The notes under the pieces: generated by a model
Database searches by the model: none
The model's input: only the letters and a program-made list of their open reading frames with translations
Told to the model about the DNA's origin: nothing
Shown here: in pieces, positions 51,763 through 60,646 of the stretch
Layout of the letters: each line of letters starts with the position of its first letter
Position numbering within the stretch: position 1 is the first letter of the stretch
Position numbers and translations under genes: made by a program
Assembly (NCBI RefSeq): GCF_001956295.1
Contig: NZ_MRTD01000001.1
Location: 62,001 to 126,000 of the forward strand
Length of the DNA stretch: 64,000 nucleotides
Direction of reading: 5' to 3'
Source of the DNA: Paenibacillus sp. FSL A5-0031
Lineage (GTDB): Bacteria > Bacillota > Bacilli > Paenibacillales > Paenibacillaceae

Positions 51763-53115
51763 GTGATAACAGATATCGAACGGCTTGCTGCTATGAATAA
51801 GAACCACCTATGGCATCCTTTTACTCAAATGAAAGATTACAATAACGCTGATCCACTCATCATTGAACGCGGAGAAGGCATCATGCTATATGACGTCCAA
51901 GGACGCGCTTATTATGATGGTTTCTCATCCGTTTGGCTCAATGTACATGGACACAATGTGCCGGAGCTAAATCAGGCGATTACAGAACAGTTAGGGCGAG
52001 TAGCCCATTCCACACTTCTCGGTATGGCTAATGTTCCGGCAATTGAGCTTGCAGAAAAATTGGTGGAAATTACACCGGAAGGACTAAACAAAGTGTTTTA
52101 CTCCGATTCAGGAGCAACCGGTGTCGAGATCGCGATCAAAATGGCGTTTCAATACTGGCATAACAAGGGGATACGAGGTAAGACGAAGTTTGTAACGATG
52201 AACCAAGCGTACCATGGCGATACAATTGGCGCGGTAAGCGTCGGTGCCATTCCTCTGTATCATGACACTTTTCGCCCCATGTTGTTTTCTTCTTACACTA
52301 TCCCATATCCCTATGCATATCGTCATGCAGGCGGTGAGACGCAGGCAATGGAAGATACGTTAGCGGCATTGCGTCATTTGCTTGAGACTAAGTCGGATGA
52401 AATTGCGGCACTTATTGTGGAGCCAATTGTGCAAGGGGCTGGGGGGATCATCGTTATGCCTTCAGGCTGTTTACGCCAGATGGCTGCGCTGTGCCGCGAG
52501 TATGGCGTACTGCTCATTGCTGACGAGGTGGCGACTGGTTTCGGTCGGACAGGCGCGATGTTCGCTTGTCATCTCGAAGATGTTTCACCTGATTTGATGG
52601 TGATTGGCAAAGGGCTGACCGGTGGGTATTTGCCTGTAGCAGCGACACTTGCAACTGACGAGGTGTATGAAGCGTTTTATGCTGATTATGAAGAGCAGAA
52701 AACATTTTTCCACGGTCATTCCTATACTGGCAACCCGCTTGGCTGTGCCGTTGCTTTGGCAAGCTTAAAGCTGTTTGAAGAGCGCAATATGATCGAAGGA
52801 GTTAGAGCAAAGGCGTCATTTGTCCAGCAAAAGCTTACAGCGCTAAAGGATTGCCAGCATGTCGGTGAAATCCGGCAAAAGGGTCTAATGATTGGAATAG
52901 AGCTCGTTCGCGACAAGGTTTCGCGAGAGCCGTATGACTGGGCAGATCGAATTGGAGTTCGCACAACCTTGCGGGCAAGAGAGCTCGGAATGCTAACAAG
53001 GCCGCTTGGCAATGTGATCGTCTTTATTCCTCCCCTCTCGAGTAATGTTGCTGAACTGGATGCCATGACAAATATTTTGATGGAATCGATACTTCACATC
53101 ACGGAAGGGGTATGA
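51763..53115 (+). CDS. bioA: 7,8-diaminopelargonate aminotransferase (BioA)
   Basis: A 450-residue class III PLP aminotransferase that converts KAPA to DAPA. ADEVATGFGRTG (Asp254) binds the pyridine nitrogen and Lys283 in IGKGLTGGYLP forms the Schiff base; SDSGATGVEIAIKMA and NQAYHGDTIGAVSVG are BioA-typical. GTG start at 51763 with GATGGTG upstream. Whether the amino donor is SAM or lysine (as in Bacillus subtilis BioK) cannot be settled by eye. Its stop overlaps the bioD start. Confidence 0.95.
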   Translation: MITDIERLAAMNKNHLWHPFTQMKDYNNADPLIIERGEGIMLYDVQGRAYYDGFSSVWLNVHGHNVPELNQAITEQLGRVAHSTLLGMANVPAIELAEKLVEITPEGLNKVFYSDSGATGVEIAIKMAFQYWHNKGIRGKTKFVTMNQAYHGDTIGAVSVGAIPLYHDTFRPMLFSSYTIPYPYAYRHAGGETQAMEDTLAALRHLLETKSDEIAALIVEPIVQGAGGIIVMPSGCLRQMAALCREYGVLLIADEVATGFGRTGAMFACHLEDVSPDLMVIGKGLTGGYLPVAATLATDEVYEAFYADYEEQKTFFHGHSYTGNPLGCAVALASLKLFEERNMIEGVRAKASFVQQKLTALKDCQHVGEIRQKGLMIGIELVRDKVSREPYDWADRIGVRTTLRARELGMLTRPLGNVIVFIPPLSSNVAELDAMTNILMESILHITEGV

Positions 53116-53867
53116 GTACTTTGAACATGTTTAACGAGGATACGATACGCGGATTATTTGTGACAGGTACAGATACAGCCGTCGGGAAGACGGTAATAAC
53201 GGCAGCCATTACCGCTATGCTTCGTGCTGAAGGAATGAATGTTGGGGTCTGGAAGCCGATTCAAACCGGTGCGCGTCTTGGCAGCGGACTTACCGATGCT
53301 GAGCGGCTGATTAGAAGCACGGGAATCAACGAACGACCTGAAGCAGTTGCGCCATTTACATTTGAAGCTCCACTTACGCCAATGCTCGCAGCTAAGCAAG
53401 CAGGTAAGATACTTACGATGAAGGAGCTAATTGCCGCTGGTTTACCGCTCACAAAACAATACGAAGCACTGCTCATTGAAGGTGCTGGCGGCGTTGCCGT
53501 GCCACTGACCGATGGCAACCTCATGGTGGATCTCATTGCGGAACTCCGAATTCCTGCTCTAATAGTAGCCCGTTCCAGCCTCGGGACAATTAACCATACC
53601 CTTCTGACCGCTTCATTCCTTCAACATCGGGGAGTGCCTATTGTTGGCGTCATACTGAACGATGGTGAATTAGTGGAAACAGATGACGATCCGAGTGTTG
53701 CTACGAATGCACAACTAATTGAACAATACAGCGGCCTTAAGGTTCTCGGTCGGTTTCCTCGTTTGCATACCGAAGAGACTACACAGATGCTGATACATAC
53801 CTTACAAAAATCGATACAATTCGCGCCTATTAGAGAGGCACTTGCAGTTAAACCTATGGGAGGATGA
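53112..53867 (+). CDS. bioD: Dethiobiotin synthetase (BioD)
   Basis: A 251-residue ATP-dependent carboxylase that closes the ureido ring of DAPA. P-loop GTDTAVGKTVITAAI near residue 18, KPIQTGAR in the substrate site and EGAGGVAVPLTD. Normal length. It overlaps bioA by 4 bases and is followed by bioB after 5 bases. Confidence 0.95.
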   Translation: MSTLNMFNEDTIRGLFVTGTDTAVGKTVITAAITAMLRAEGMNVGVWKPIQTGARLGSGLTDAERLIRSTGINERPEAVAPFTFEAPLTPMLAAKQAGKILTMKELIAAGLPLTKQYEALLIEGAGGVAVPLTDGNLMVDLIAELRIPALIVARSSLGTINHTLLTASFLQHRGVPIVGVILNDGELVETDDDPSVATNAQLIEQYSGLKVLGRFPRLHTEETTQMLIHTLQKSIQFAPIREALAVKPMGG

Positions 53868-53872
53868 TAGAG

Positions 53873-54871
53873 ATGAAAACAATTAAAGTAGAGATGGATT
53901 GGCAATCGCTTGCCCAAAAAGCATTGCATGGAGAATGTTTAACGATAGATGAGGGGCTCGCTGTGCTTGAAGCTGCTGATGATGAGCTGCTACTGCTCAT
54001 GCAAGCAGCGTTTACGGTGAGAAAACATTTTTACGGCAAAAAAGTGAAGCTGAATATGATCATTAACGCCAAAAGCGGCCTTTGCCCCGAGGATTGCGGC
54101 TATTGCTCGCAATCGATTGTTTCGACGGCCCCAGTTAAAAAATACTCCCTGCTTGATAAAGACACATTGCTTTCAGGTGCACGTGAAGCGATGGCGCGTA
54201 AAGCTGGAACCTATTGTATTGTTGCGTCCGGGAAAGGCCCAACAAACAGGGAGCTAGACCAAGTGGTGGCTGCAGTAAAAGAAATTCGTCAAACGATGCC
54301 TCTAAAAATTTGCGCATGTTTGGGTATTCTTGGGGATGATCAAGCTAGGCGACTTGCAGAAGCTGGCGTACATCGATACAACCACAACTTGAACACCAGT
54401 AAAGCCAACTACCCCTCCATTACGACGACCCATACTTACGATCAACGCGTTGAAACGGTGGAGAAGGTAAAGACATACGGAATGTCCCCCTGCTCTGGCG
54501 TCATTATCGGCATGGGTGAGACAAATCAGGAAATTGTCGAAATGGCATATGCTCTGCGCGAACTAGATGCGGATTCAATTCCGATCAATTTTCTGAATGC
54601 TATACCGGGAACACCACTAGAACACGCAGGCCGCACGCCATCGATGAAAGCGTTGAAGGTACTAGCGCTGTTTCGTTTTATATGTCCTTCTAAAGAAATC
54701 CGTGTGGCAGGCGGCCGAGAGGTCAACCTTCGTACGTTGCAGCCTTTATCTCTGTACGCCGCGAATTCACTTTTTGTAGGGGATTATTTAACGACAGCAG
54801 GCCAAGACATATCGGCTGATCATCAAATTATTGAGGATTTGGGCTTTGAGATTGAATTAAATGCCCTATAA
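53873..54871 (+). CDS. bioB: Biotin synthase (BioB)
   Basis: A 332-residue radical-SAM enzyme inserting sulfur into dethiobiotin. The SAM cluster cysteines are Cys71, Cys75 and Cys78 in GLCPEDCGYCSQS; YNHNLNTS and GMGETNQEIVEMA are further BioB marks, and Arg in RVAGGREVNLR helps bind the second cluster. ATG at 53873 is preferred over 53864 because GGGAGG directly abuts the latter. Confidence 0.96.
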   Translation: MKTIKVEMDWQSLAQKALHGECLTIDEGLAVLEAADDELLLLMQAAFTVRKHFYGKKVKLNMIINAKSGLCPEDCGYCSQSIVSTAPVKKYSLLDKDTLLSGAREAMARKAGTYCIVASGKGPTNRELDQVVAAVKEIRQTMPLKICACLGILGDDQARRLAEAGVHRYNHNLNTSKANYPSITTTHTYDQRVETVEKVKTYGMSPCSGVIIGMGETNQEIVEMAYALRELDADSIPINFLNAIPGTPLEHAGRTPSMKALKVLALFRFICPSKEIRVAGGREVNLRTLQPLSLYAANSLFVGDYLTTAGQDISADHQIIEDLGFEIELNAL

Positions 54872-54884
54872 GGCGGTGCCGACA

Positions 54885-56063
54885 ATGGATTGGATGGAAA
54901 ATGAACTAGAATTATTGGCTAATGCTTCGTTGGAGCGATCTTTGCGTGCAAGCGGCTCCGTCCTCGGATCACCTGGTTATACGATGCGCGGAGAACGAAC
55001 GCTGCTCAATTTGTCCTCTAATGACTACCTCGGACTCGCCCAGCATCCTGCCATATTTGAAGTGATGCGTGAGACCCTGCTTACTGAAGGAGCTGGTTCA
55101 GGTGCTTCACGCCATGTGACAGGCAACCGATTACCTTATGGTTGTCTAGAAGAAGAACTAGCAGATTGGCAAAACTGTGAAGCAGCTTTAGTTTTTGCAA
55201 ATGGTTATATGGCTAATTCTGGTGTTATTAGTGCACTTGTTGGCCGAGGAGATGTTGTTTTCAGCGATCAGTTGAACCACGCGAGTATTGTGGACGGCAT
55301 TGTACTCAGCCGTGCGGAGCACGCCCGGTATCGCCATAACGACATGGAACATTTACGTACGCTATTAAATAAGTATCGTGATAAACGGCGTAAGCTGATC
55401 GTTACAGACGCTATTTTCTCTATGGATGGTGAAATGGCACCATTGCGTGAACTTGTTGCGCTCAAACGGGAGTACGGAGCGATGCTTATGGTGGATGAGG
55501 CACATACTGGGGGGATTTACGGAGGGCGAGGCGAAGGATTGTGCCATGAACTCGGATTGCAGCATGACATTGATGTTCATATGGGAACATTCAGTAAATC
55601 GTTCGGTATCTACGGCGCTTATATTTGTGGCAGCCGCTTGCTAATACGATGGCTGGTGAACAAGGCTAGACCGCTCCTATATTCCACTGCGCTGCCTCCT
55701 TCTATCGTTGCTGGTATTTCAAAGGCGTTAGTTTTGGTAAAAGAGGAACACTGGCGTCGAGAAAGGCTGTATGCAGCAAGCAAATTATTTCGTTCCTCAC
55801 TTAGTGATGCGGGGTTTAACATCGGTTCCGGAAATTCCCAAATTGTACCCTTAATCGTAGGCTCTAACGATATGGCTTTACGCTTCAGCGGGGCTCTTGA
55901 AGAAGAGGGAATCACAGCGGTTGCTATCCGTCCACCTACTGTGCCTAATGGAACAGCGCGTATTCGCTTTTCCTTGTCAGCTGTTCATACAGATAAGGAA
56001 TTATTAAATGCAGCCGCACGCATTCATTCAATCGGACTTCGACTAGGAGTGTTGAGTCTATGA
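54885..56063 (+). CDS. bioF: 8-amino-7-oxononanoate synthase (BioF)
   Basis: A 392-residue alpha-oxoamine synthase joining pimeloyl thioester and alanine. The PLP lysine is in GTFSKSFGIYGAY; GAGSGASRHVTGN, DQLNHASIVDG and MVDEAHTGGIYG are class-defining. ATG at 54885 is chosen over 54861, which lies inside bioB, because AAGGCGG precedes it at good distance. Confidence 0.94.
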   Translation: MDWMENELELLANASLERSLRASGSVLGSPGYTMRGERTLLNLSSNDYLGLAQHPAIFEVMRETLLTEGAGSGASRHVTGNRLPYGCLEEELADWQNCEAALVFANGYMANSGVISALVGRGDVVFSDQLNHASIVDGIVLSRAEHARYRHNDMEHLRTLLNKYRDKRRKLIVTDAIFSMDGEMAPLRELVALKREYGAMLMVDEAHTGGIYGGRGEGLCHELGLQHDIDVHMGTFSKSFGIYGAYICGSRLLIRWLVNKARPLLYSTALPPSIVAGISKALVLVKEEHWRRERLYAASKLFRSSLSDAGFNIGSGNSQIVPLIVGSNDMALRFSGALEEEGITAVAIRPPTVPNGTARIRFSLSAVHTDKELLNAAARIHSIGLRLGVLSL

Positions 56064-56821
56064 TAAGTAACGATCCAGTGAAACTTAAGCGACAGACAAG
56101 CGGCACTATTTTATGGTTATGCGGATGGAGTATGCCAGATGCGGTTTTCGACCGGATTCGTGAGTTTCTTCCGGATTTTCATCATGTTTCTGTTGATTAC
56201 AGTGATGCCGGTTCTTCAGATAAAATGCTGCTCCTGACTGAAATGGCAGTAGACAACGCGATGGCTTCCCATAGTCCGTTATTAATCGGAGGTTGGTCTC
56301 TTGGCGGTTTACTCGCACTGAGACTCGCGGCCAAAGGACTCGCTGATGGTCTTGTGTTATTTGGAGCAACTGCTCGATTTACTCGAACAAAAGGTGAGTC
56401 TGATCTCGGATTTGCAGATATATATGTTAGGAAGATGATTACAGGGCTCAAACAGGACCGGCAAGGGATTGAATCAAGATTCCGAGAGCTCATGTTTTCG
56501 GATGCAGAAAGGGAAGACAAGCTAGACGAAAGCCTCCCCCCGATTGGCAGCTGGACAACCCCAGCGTTAATCGCAGGACTTCAAATTTTGCGAAGCGAGG
56601 AATGTTTGTCTCAACTGAAGAGCATCACTTGCCCGGTATTTATTGTGCACGGAACCGATGATTGTATTTGTCCTTACGGCGCTGCAGTGGAGCTTATGAC
56701 CCAGCTGCCGAAAGCAAAGTTATTTACGATGCCAGCCTGCGGACATGCCTCTTTCTTGGGAAGGGAAGACCTAATAGCTAATGAACTGAGGAGATGGTGG
56801 CATGAGCAGCAGGATAAATGA
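56060..56821 (+). CDS. bioH: Pimeloyl-ACP methyl ester esterase (BioH-like)
   Basis: A 253-residue alpha/beta hydrolase. Catalytic Ser80 lies in GGWSLGGLLAL, Asp in VHGTDDCICP and His in ACGHASFLG. In the BioC-BioH route it removes the methyl group from pimeloyl-ACP methyl ester, ending fatty-acid-type elongation. It overlaps bioF by 4 bases and bioC by 20, which supports a role in this pathway; as esterases of several families fill this step, the name is by function and context. Confidence 0.85.
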   Translation: MISNDPVKLKRQTSGTILWLCGWSMPDAVFDRIREFLPDFHHVSVDYSDAGSSDKMLLLTEMAVDNAMASHSPLLIGGWSLGGLLALRLAAKGLADGLVLFGATARFTRTKGESDLGFADIYVRKMITGLKQDRQGIESRFRELMFSDAEREDKLDESLPPIGSWTTPALIAGLQILRSEECLSQLKSITCPVFIVHGTDDCICPYGAAVELMTQLPKAKLFTMPACGHASFLGREDLIANELRRWWHEQQDK

Positions 56822-57668
56822 TATCCAGCGTCAATTTAACCGCAGTGCAAATTCGTATGACGCTCATGCTCATGTTCAGCGCATGATGTCAGATCAGCTT
56901 GAAAAAGCGTTCATAGGGTGGAAGAGCAAGCGCAGCATAGCCGCGCCCAACATTCTTGAGATCGGGTGCGGCACGGGGACATTGACTAAGATTCTAGTTA
57001 AAGAATGGCCTAGTGCAAGTATTAAAGCACTTGATATAGCTCCCGCCATGATCAAGCTGGCTGAACAACGTGTCTTATCAAATGAAGCGAACTGTGATGG
57101 CATCCTAAAAAATACTTCAGATCGTATAAGCTTTATACAGGCGGATGTTGAATTATGGGCAGCTGACGCTCAGGCATCCTCTTATGATCTCATCGTCTCC
57201 AACGCCTGTTTTCAGTGGCTGAGCAATCCAAGGGAAACACTTACTCACCTTCGGCGAATGCTTCGTCCTGGAGGCTTGCTCATATTCGCGACATTCGGGC
57301 CTGCTACATTTTGCGAGATGCATTATGCATTTAATGAAGCTTATCGGGCGAGTGCAGTCGAGCCGCAACGGCACGGACTTTGGTTTCTATCGACAAATGA
57401 ATGGAGCAGCTTGCTCAAGCAATCTGGTTTTTCTAGTATCCAACCCGAAAGCTCCATCCAGACGGAAAAGTATGCTTCAGCAAGGGATTTTCTTCACTCG
57501 GTAAAAGCGATGGGAGCTAGCACTTCAGAGGCTAATACGATGCGAGGTCTCAGTTCGAGGCGGTTGTTTGCCAACATGTATAAGGAATACGAGGAGAAGT
57601 TCAGCATACAGGGAGGCGTTGCTGCCAGTTATGAACTTCTATTGATTCAAGCATTAGCAAATGAGTAA
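56802..57668 (+). CDS. bioC: Malonyl-ACP O-methyltransferase (BioC)
   Basis: A 288-residue SAM methyltransferase that caps malonyl-ACP so that fatty acid synthesis can build pimeloyl-ACP. The N terminus (IQRQFNRSANSYDAHAHVQR) is the BioC signature, followed by motif I ILEIGCGTGTLTKIL and SNACFQWLSNPRETL. It begins inside the bioH frame. Last gene of the operon before a terminator. Confidence 0.92.
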   Translation: MSSRINDIQRQFNRSANSYDAHAHVQRMMSDQLEKAFIGWKSKRSIAAPNILEIGCGTGTLTKILVKEWPSASIKALDIAPAMIKLAEQRVLSNEANCDGILKNTSDRISFIQADVELWAADAQASSYDLIVSNACFQWLSNPRETLTHLRRMLRPGGLLIFATFGPATFCEMHYAFNEAYRASAVEPQRHGLWFLSTNEWSSLLKQSGFSSIQPESSIQTEKYASARDFLHSVKAMGASTSEANTMRGLSSRRLFANMYKEYEEKFSIQGGVAASYELLLIQALANE

Positions 57669-57692
57669 ATAAGTAAAATCACTAAGCGTAAT

Positions 57693-57748
57693 AAAAGCAT
57701 CCCCGTTTAGAGCATGGTATTCCATGTTATAGACGGGGCTGCTTTTTT
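57693..57748 (+). terminator. Intrinsic terminator of the biotin operon
   Basis: Long stem AAAAGCATCCCCGT / ACGGGGCTGCTTTT with an inner ATGGTATTCCAT hairpin, followed by T6. Confidence 0.88.
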
Positions 57749-58066
57749 ATGAGCTTTAGGTTTAAACCCATATTTCATCAAGGACGGGTTTATTATCTTT
57801 TTCCAATCTAGTTCTAGCGATTATTATTTATTTTTCAATAAATCCCTCCGAGCAAAATACTGGTCATTGGATAGTAGAGCATAGCTCAGAACCAATAAAA
57901 AAACTAAAACTAAAAATAATACCAACACAAAATGTAAGCATTTTCGGATAGGCAATGAAAAGGACAAAAATGTATAAAGTTTGTCATAAGGCCTGATTTT
58001 ATAGGGTGATATGATGAAATTGTAAAAAATTCATGGCGCATCTTGTTTAAATTGGAGGGGATTCGT
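57749..58066. other. Intergenic upstream of the AraC-type regulator
   Basis: AT-rich. It contains the GGAGGGG ribosome binding site (58054-58060) of the next gene. No clear promoter pair, operator or small gene is supported, and no sign of the missing receiver-domain coding sequence is seen here. Confidence 0.5.
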
Positions 58067-59395
58067 TTGAATAATATGCTTCTTGTGGATGAAGAGTCAG
58101 ACATAGCAAAAGAAATGAAGATGAATGTAGAGCATTATGAATACGTTCGAATTTTGCTAGAGCATTATCGAACAAGTATGCCTGTGCTTCAGGAATCATT
58201 TCTAGCATCGCTGCTTACCCGAAAACTGACAAGCCAGCAAATTGAAGAAAAATCAATGAATTATGATATTCAGCTGCGCGGCTCTCAGTATGTTGTAGCT
58301 ATCATCGCTCTTTATCCTACAGAAGATGCAAAAGGATACTCCTCTTCCTTGTTAAGACACTCACGTGGTGTGGATTATTTGATTCAAGCTGTTTTGAATA
58401 GAACGCGAGAAGTATGGGAAATCAATTCGCTTGGGAAAGTGTTTATTTATCAAGAAAGCATTGCTTTGCTGGCCATCGATAATGGGCAGCACAAGGAGCA
58501 TTGGTTTTCGATTATGCAAGCAGCGCTTGCGGCAATTCTTGAGCGGATTGTGCAAGAGTTGAAGCTGAATATCACGATTGGCGTTGGCTCGCGCGTTACA
58601 GATATTGCCGATGTACATCATTCTTACCGGGAGACGCTTATTGCACTAGACTATCGTCTTGTTATGGGGTCCAAGAAGGTTATCTATTTTCACAATATTG
58701 AAGATTATGAGAGCGAACAACTTCGATTCGACGATCTGAAGGGGCAAGCTTTAAGGAACAGTTTGAAGATGGGGACGACCGAAGAGCTATCTGAAGCAGT
58801 TGATACGATATTCGATGAACTGTTTGAAAGTAAATTTGCTTTGCAGGATATTCAAATCTATTTATTTGAGGTATTGACGGTAATATTGCGTACAGCGAAA
58901 GAGGCTGATATTGATCTTGACGGTCTGTTAGGTACAAGTATTCAACTGCATGCGGAAATGTATAGATTGCCGGGTTTAAGAGAGGCAAAACGGTGGATTT
59001 ATGATATATGCATTGAAATGAAGATGAAGATTTCCAGCCAGCGGAAGCATGTATATAAAGATATTGTCGAAGAAGCCATTCAGTACACGAAAGATCATTT
59101 TATGAATCCAGCTTTATCCATTCAAGAGGTTTGCTCATTCCTGCACATTAGTACAGGCTATTTCAGTCGTGTATTTAAAAAAGAAGTAAAACTAACCTAT
59201 GGACAATATGTCATGCACATTCGGATAGAGGCTGTTAAGCAAATGCTTCGTTTAACAGAGCTTAAAGCTTCTGAGATTGCAGATCGCGTAGGGATAACCG
59301 ATCCCAAATATTTAGGTTATTGCTTTAAGAAGCATGTCGGAATTTCGCTAACGGAGTATCGAAGTAGAATTACGGAAATCCCTAGTGAAACATGA
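58067..59395 (+). CDS. AraC-type regulator, YesN-like but lacking the receiver domain
   Basis: A 442-residue regulator starting with TTG behind GGAGGGG. It begins NNMLLVDEESDI, the first strand of a YesN receiver domain, but then jumps straight to the helical linker (EHYEYVRILLEHYRTSMPVL). The phosphoacceptor Asp, the Thr strand and the Lys are absent. The middle PucR/YesN-like domain (ITIGVGSRVTDIADVHHSYR) and the C-terminal double HTH (IQEVCSFLHISTGYFSRVFK, ASEIADRVGITDPKYLGYCF) are intact. It lies upstream of a sugar importer operon with no sensor kinase nearby, so control must be by ligand or level rather than phosphorylation. Confidence 0.82.
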   Translation: MNNMLLVDEESDIAKEMKMNVEHYEYVRILLEHYRTSMPVLQESFLASLLTRKLTSQQIEEKSMNYDIQLRGSQYVVAIIALYPTEDAKGYSSSLLRHSRGVDYLIQAVLNRTREVWEINSLGKVFIYQESIALLAIDNGQHKEHWFSIMQAALAAILERIVQELKLNITIGVGSRVTDIADVHHSYRETLIALDYRLVMGSKKVIYFHNIEDYESEQLRFDDLKGQALRNSLKMGTTEELSEAVDTIFDELFESKFALQDIQIYLFEVLTVILRTAKEADIDLDGLLGTSIQLHAEMYRLPGLREAKRWIYDICIEMKMKISSQRKHVYKDIVEEAIQYTKDHFMNPALSIQEVCSFLHISTGYFSRVFKKEVKLTYGQYVMHIRIEAVKQMLRLTELKASEIADRVGITDPKYLGYCFKKHVGISLTEYRSRITEIPSET

Positions 59396-59539
59396 GTGAT
59401 TCATCGTTGCACACCATATCCGTTTTATAACAATAGATTAGAATTTCCAGACAAGACGTGAGAATTGTGGGTTCGAATAACAATCATTCTTCTACATAAT
59501 AGGTCGAGAAGTTAAAAAATGAATTTGGGGGAATTTTGG

Positions 59540-60568
59540 ATGAAAAAGAAATGGGTTCTTGCGTTACTGACAGGTATGATGTTGACGGCTGCAGCATGCA
59601 GCAACGATGGAGGAAATACTGATGGAGAAAAAAAGGAAAGCATACAGATCGGAGCAGCTATTTACAAATTTGATGATACCTTTATGACGGGTGTGCGCAA
59701 TGCAATGCTGGAGTCAGCGAAGAATGAAGCGAAATTAGATGTTGTGGACAGCCAAAACTCGCAACCGACGCAAAATGAGAAGGTGGATTTATTTATTTCG
59801 AAAAAGTACGATGCGCTTATTATTAATCCAGTTGATCGTACAGCTGCGGGCGTCATAATCGATAAAGCGAAAGACGCCAATATGCCAGTCGTATTCTTGA
59901 ATCGCGAGCCGATTGCAGAAGACATGGAAAAATGGGATAAGGTGTACTACGTCGGTGCTAAAGCAGAGGATTCAGGAACGATTTCGGGGCAATTAATTAG
60001 CGATTATTGGAAAGCAAACCCAAGCGCGGATAAGAACGGTGACGGCAAGCTGCAATACGTGATGTTAACTGGTGAGCCTGGGCATCAAGACGCGGAGCTT
60101 CGTACAAAGTATTCTGTTGAGGCTATTGTGGACGCAGGCATAGAGGTTGAAGAGCTTGCTAAAGATACAGCGATGTGGGACCGAGTCAAAGGACAAGAAA
60201 AAATGCAAGCATTTCTAGCATCAAATGGAGATAAAATCGAAGCAGTTCTTTCTAATAATGATGATATGGCGCTTGGCGCGATTGAAGCGTTGAAAGCATC
60301 GGGTTACTTCAAAGGTGATAAGTACATTCCGGTTGTTGGTGTAGATGCAACAGCTCCGGCTATTCAAGCCTTGAAGGACGGAACGATGCTGGGTACGGTA
60401 CTGAATGACGCGAAAAACCAAGGAGCAGCATCTGTTGCGATTGCTACAGCTCTTTCCAAAGGCGAGACGCCAACAAAAGAAAATATTGGTTTTGAAATTA
60501 CAGATAATAAATATGTATGGATTGCTTATAAGAAAATCACAAATGCGAACATAGCAGACGCGGAATAA
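59540..60568 (+). CDS. Sugar-binding lipoprotein (MglB/RbsB-like)
   Basis: A 342-residue Peripla_BP_4 protein. Lipobox TAAAC with Cys20 as lipid anchor; mature domain starts SIQIGAAIYKFDDTFMTGVR and contains YDALIINPVDRTAAGVIIDK, VLSNNDDMALGAIEAL and VVGVDATAPAIQALKDG. Resemblance is to galactose/glucose-binding MglB. ATG at 59540 with GGGGGA upstream is preferred to 59519. It is the first gene of an importer operon that precedes a secreted GH30 enzyme, consistent with galactose as ligand. Confidence 0.9.
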   Translation: MKKKWVLALLTGMMLTAAACSNDGGNTDGEKKESIQIGAAIYKFDDTFMTGVRNAMLESAKNEAKLDVVDSQNSQPTQNEKVDLFISKKYDALIINPVDRTAAGVIIDKAKDANMPVVFLNREPIAEDMEKWDKVYYVGAKAEDSGTISGQLISDYWKANPSADKNGDGKLQYVMLTGEPGHQDAELRTKYSVEAIVDAGIEVEELAKDTAMWDRVKGQEKMQAFLASNGDKIEAVLSNNDDMALGAIEALKASGYFKGDKYIPVVGVDATAPAIQALKDGTMLGTVLNDAKNQGAASVAIATALSKGETPTKENIGFEITDNKYVWIAYKKITNANIADAE

Positions 60569-60582
60569 TGAAATAAAGATGA

Positions 60583-60607
60583 GGGACAGCGGTATCCCGC
60601 TGTTTCC
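60583..60607 (+). terminator. Hairpin between binding protein and ATPase genes
   Basis: GACAGCGG / CCGCTGTT stem with a 4-base loop and pyrimidine-rich tail TCCTCTT. It is too weak to end transcription fully and probably lowers expression of the downstream genes or stabilises the upstream mRNA. Confidence 0.5.
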
Positions 60608-60646
60608 TCTTAACTTATTCGTTGGTTCTTGACAGGAGGATATGAA

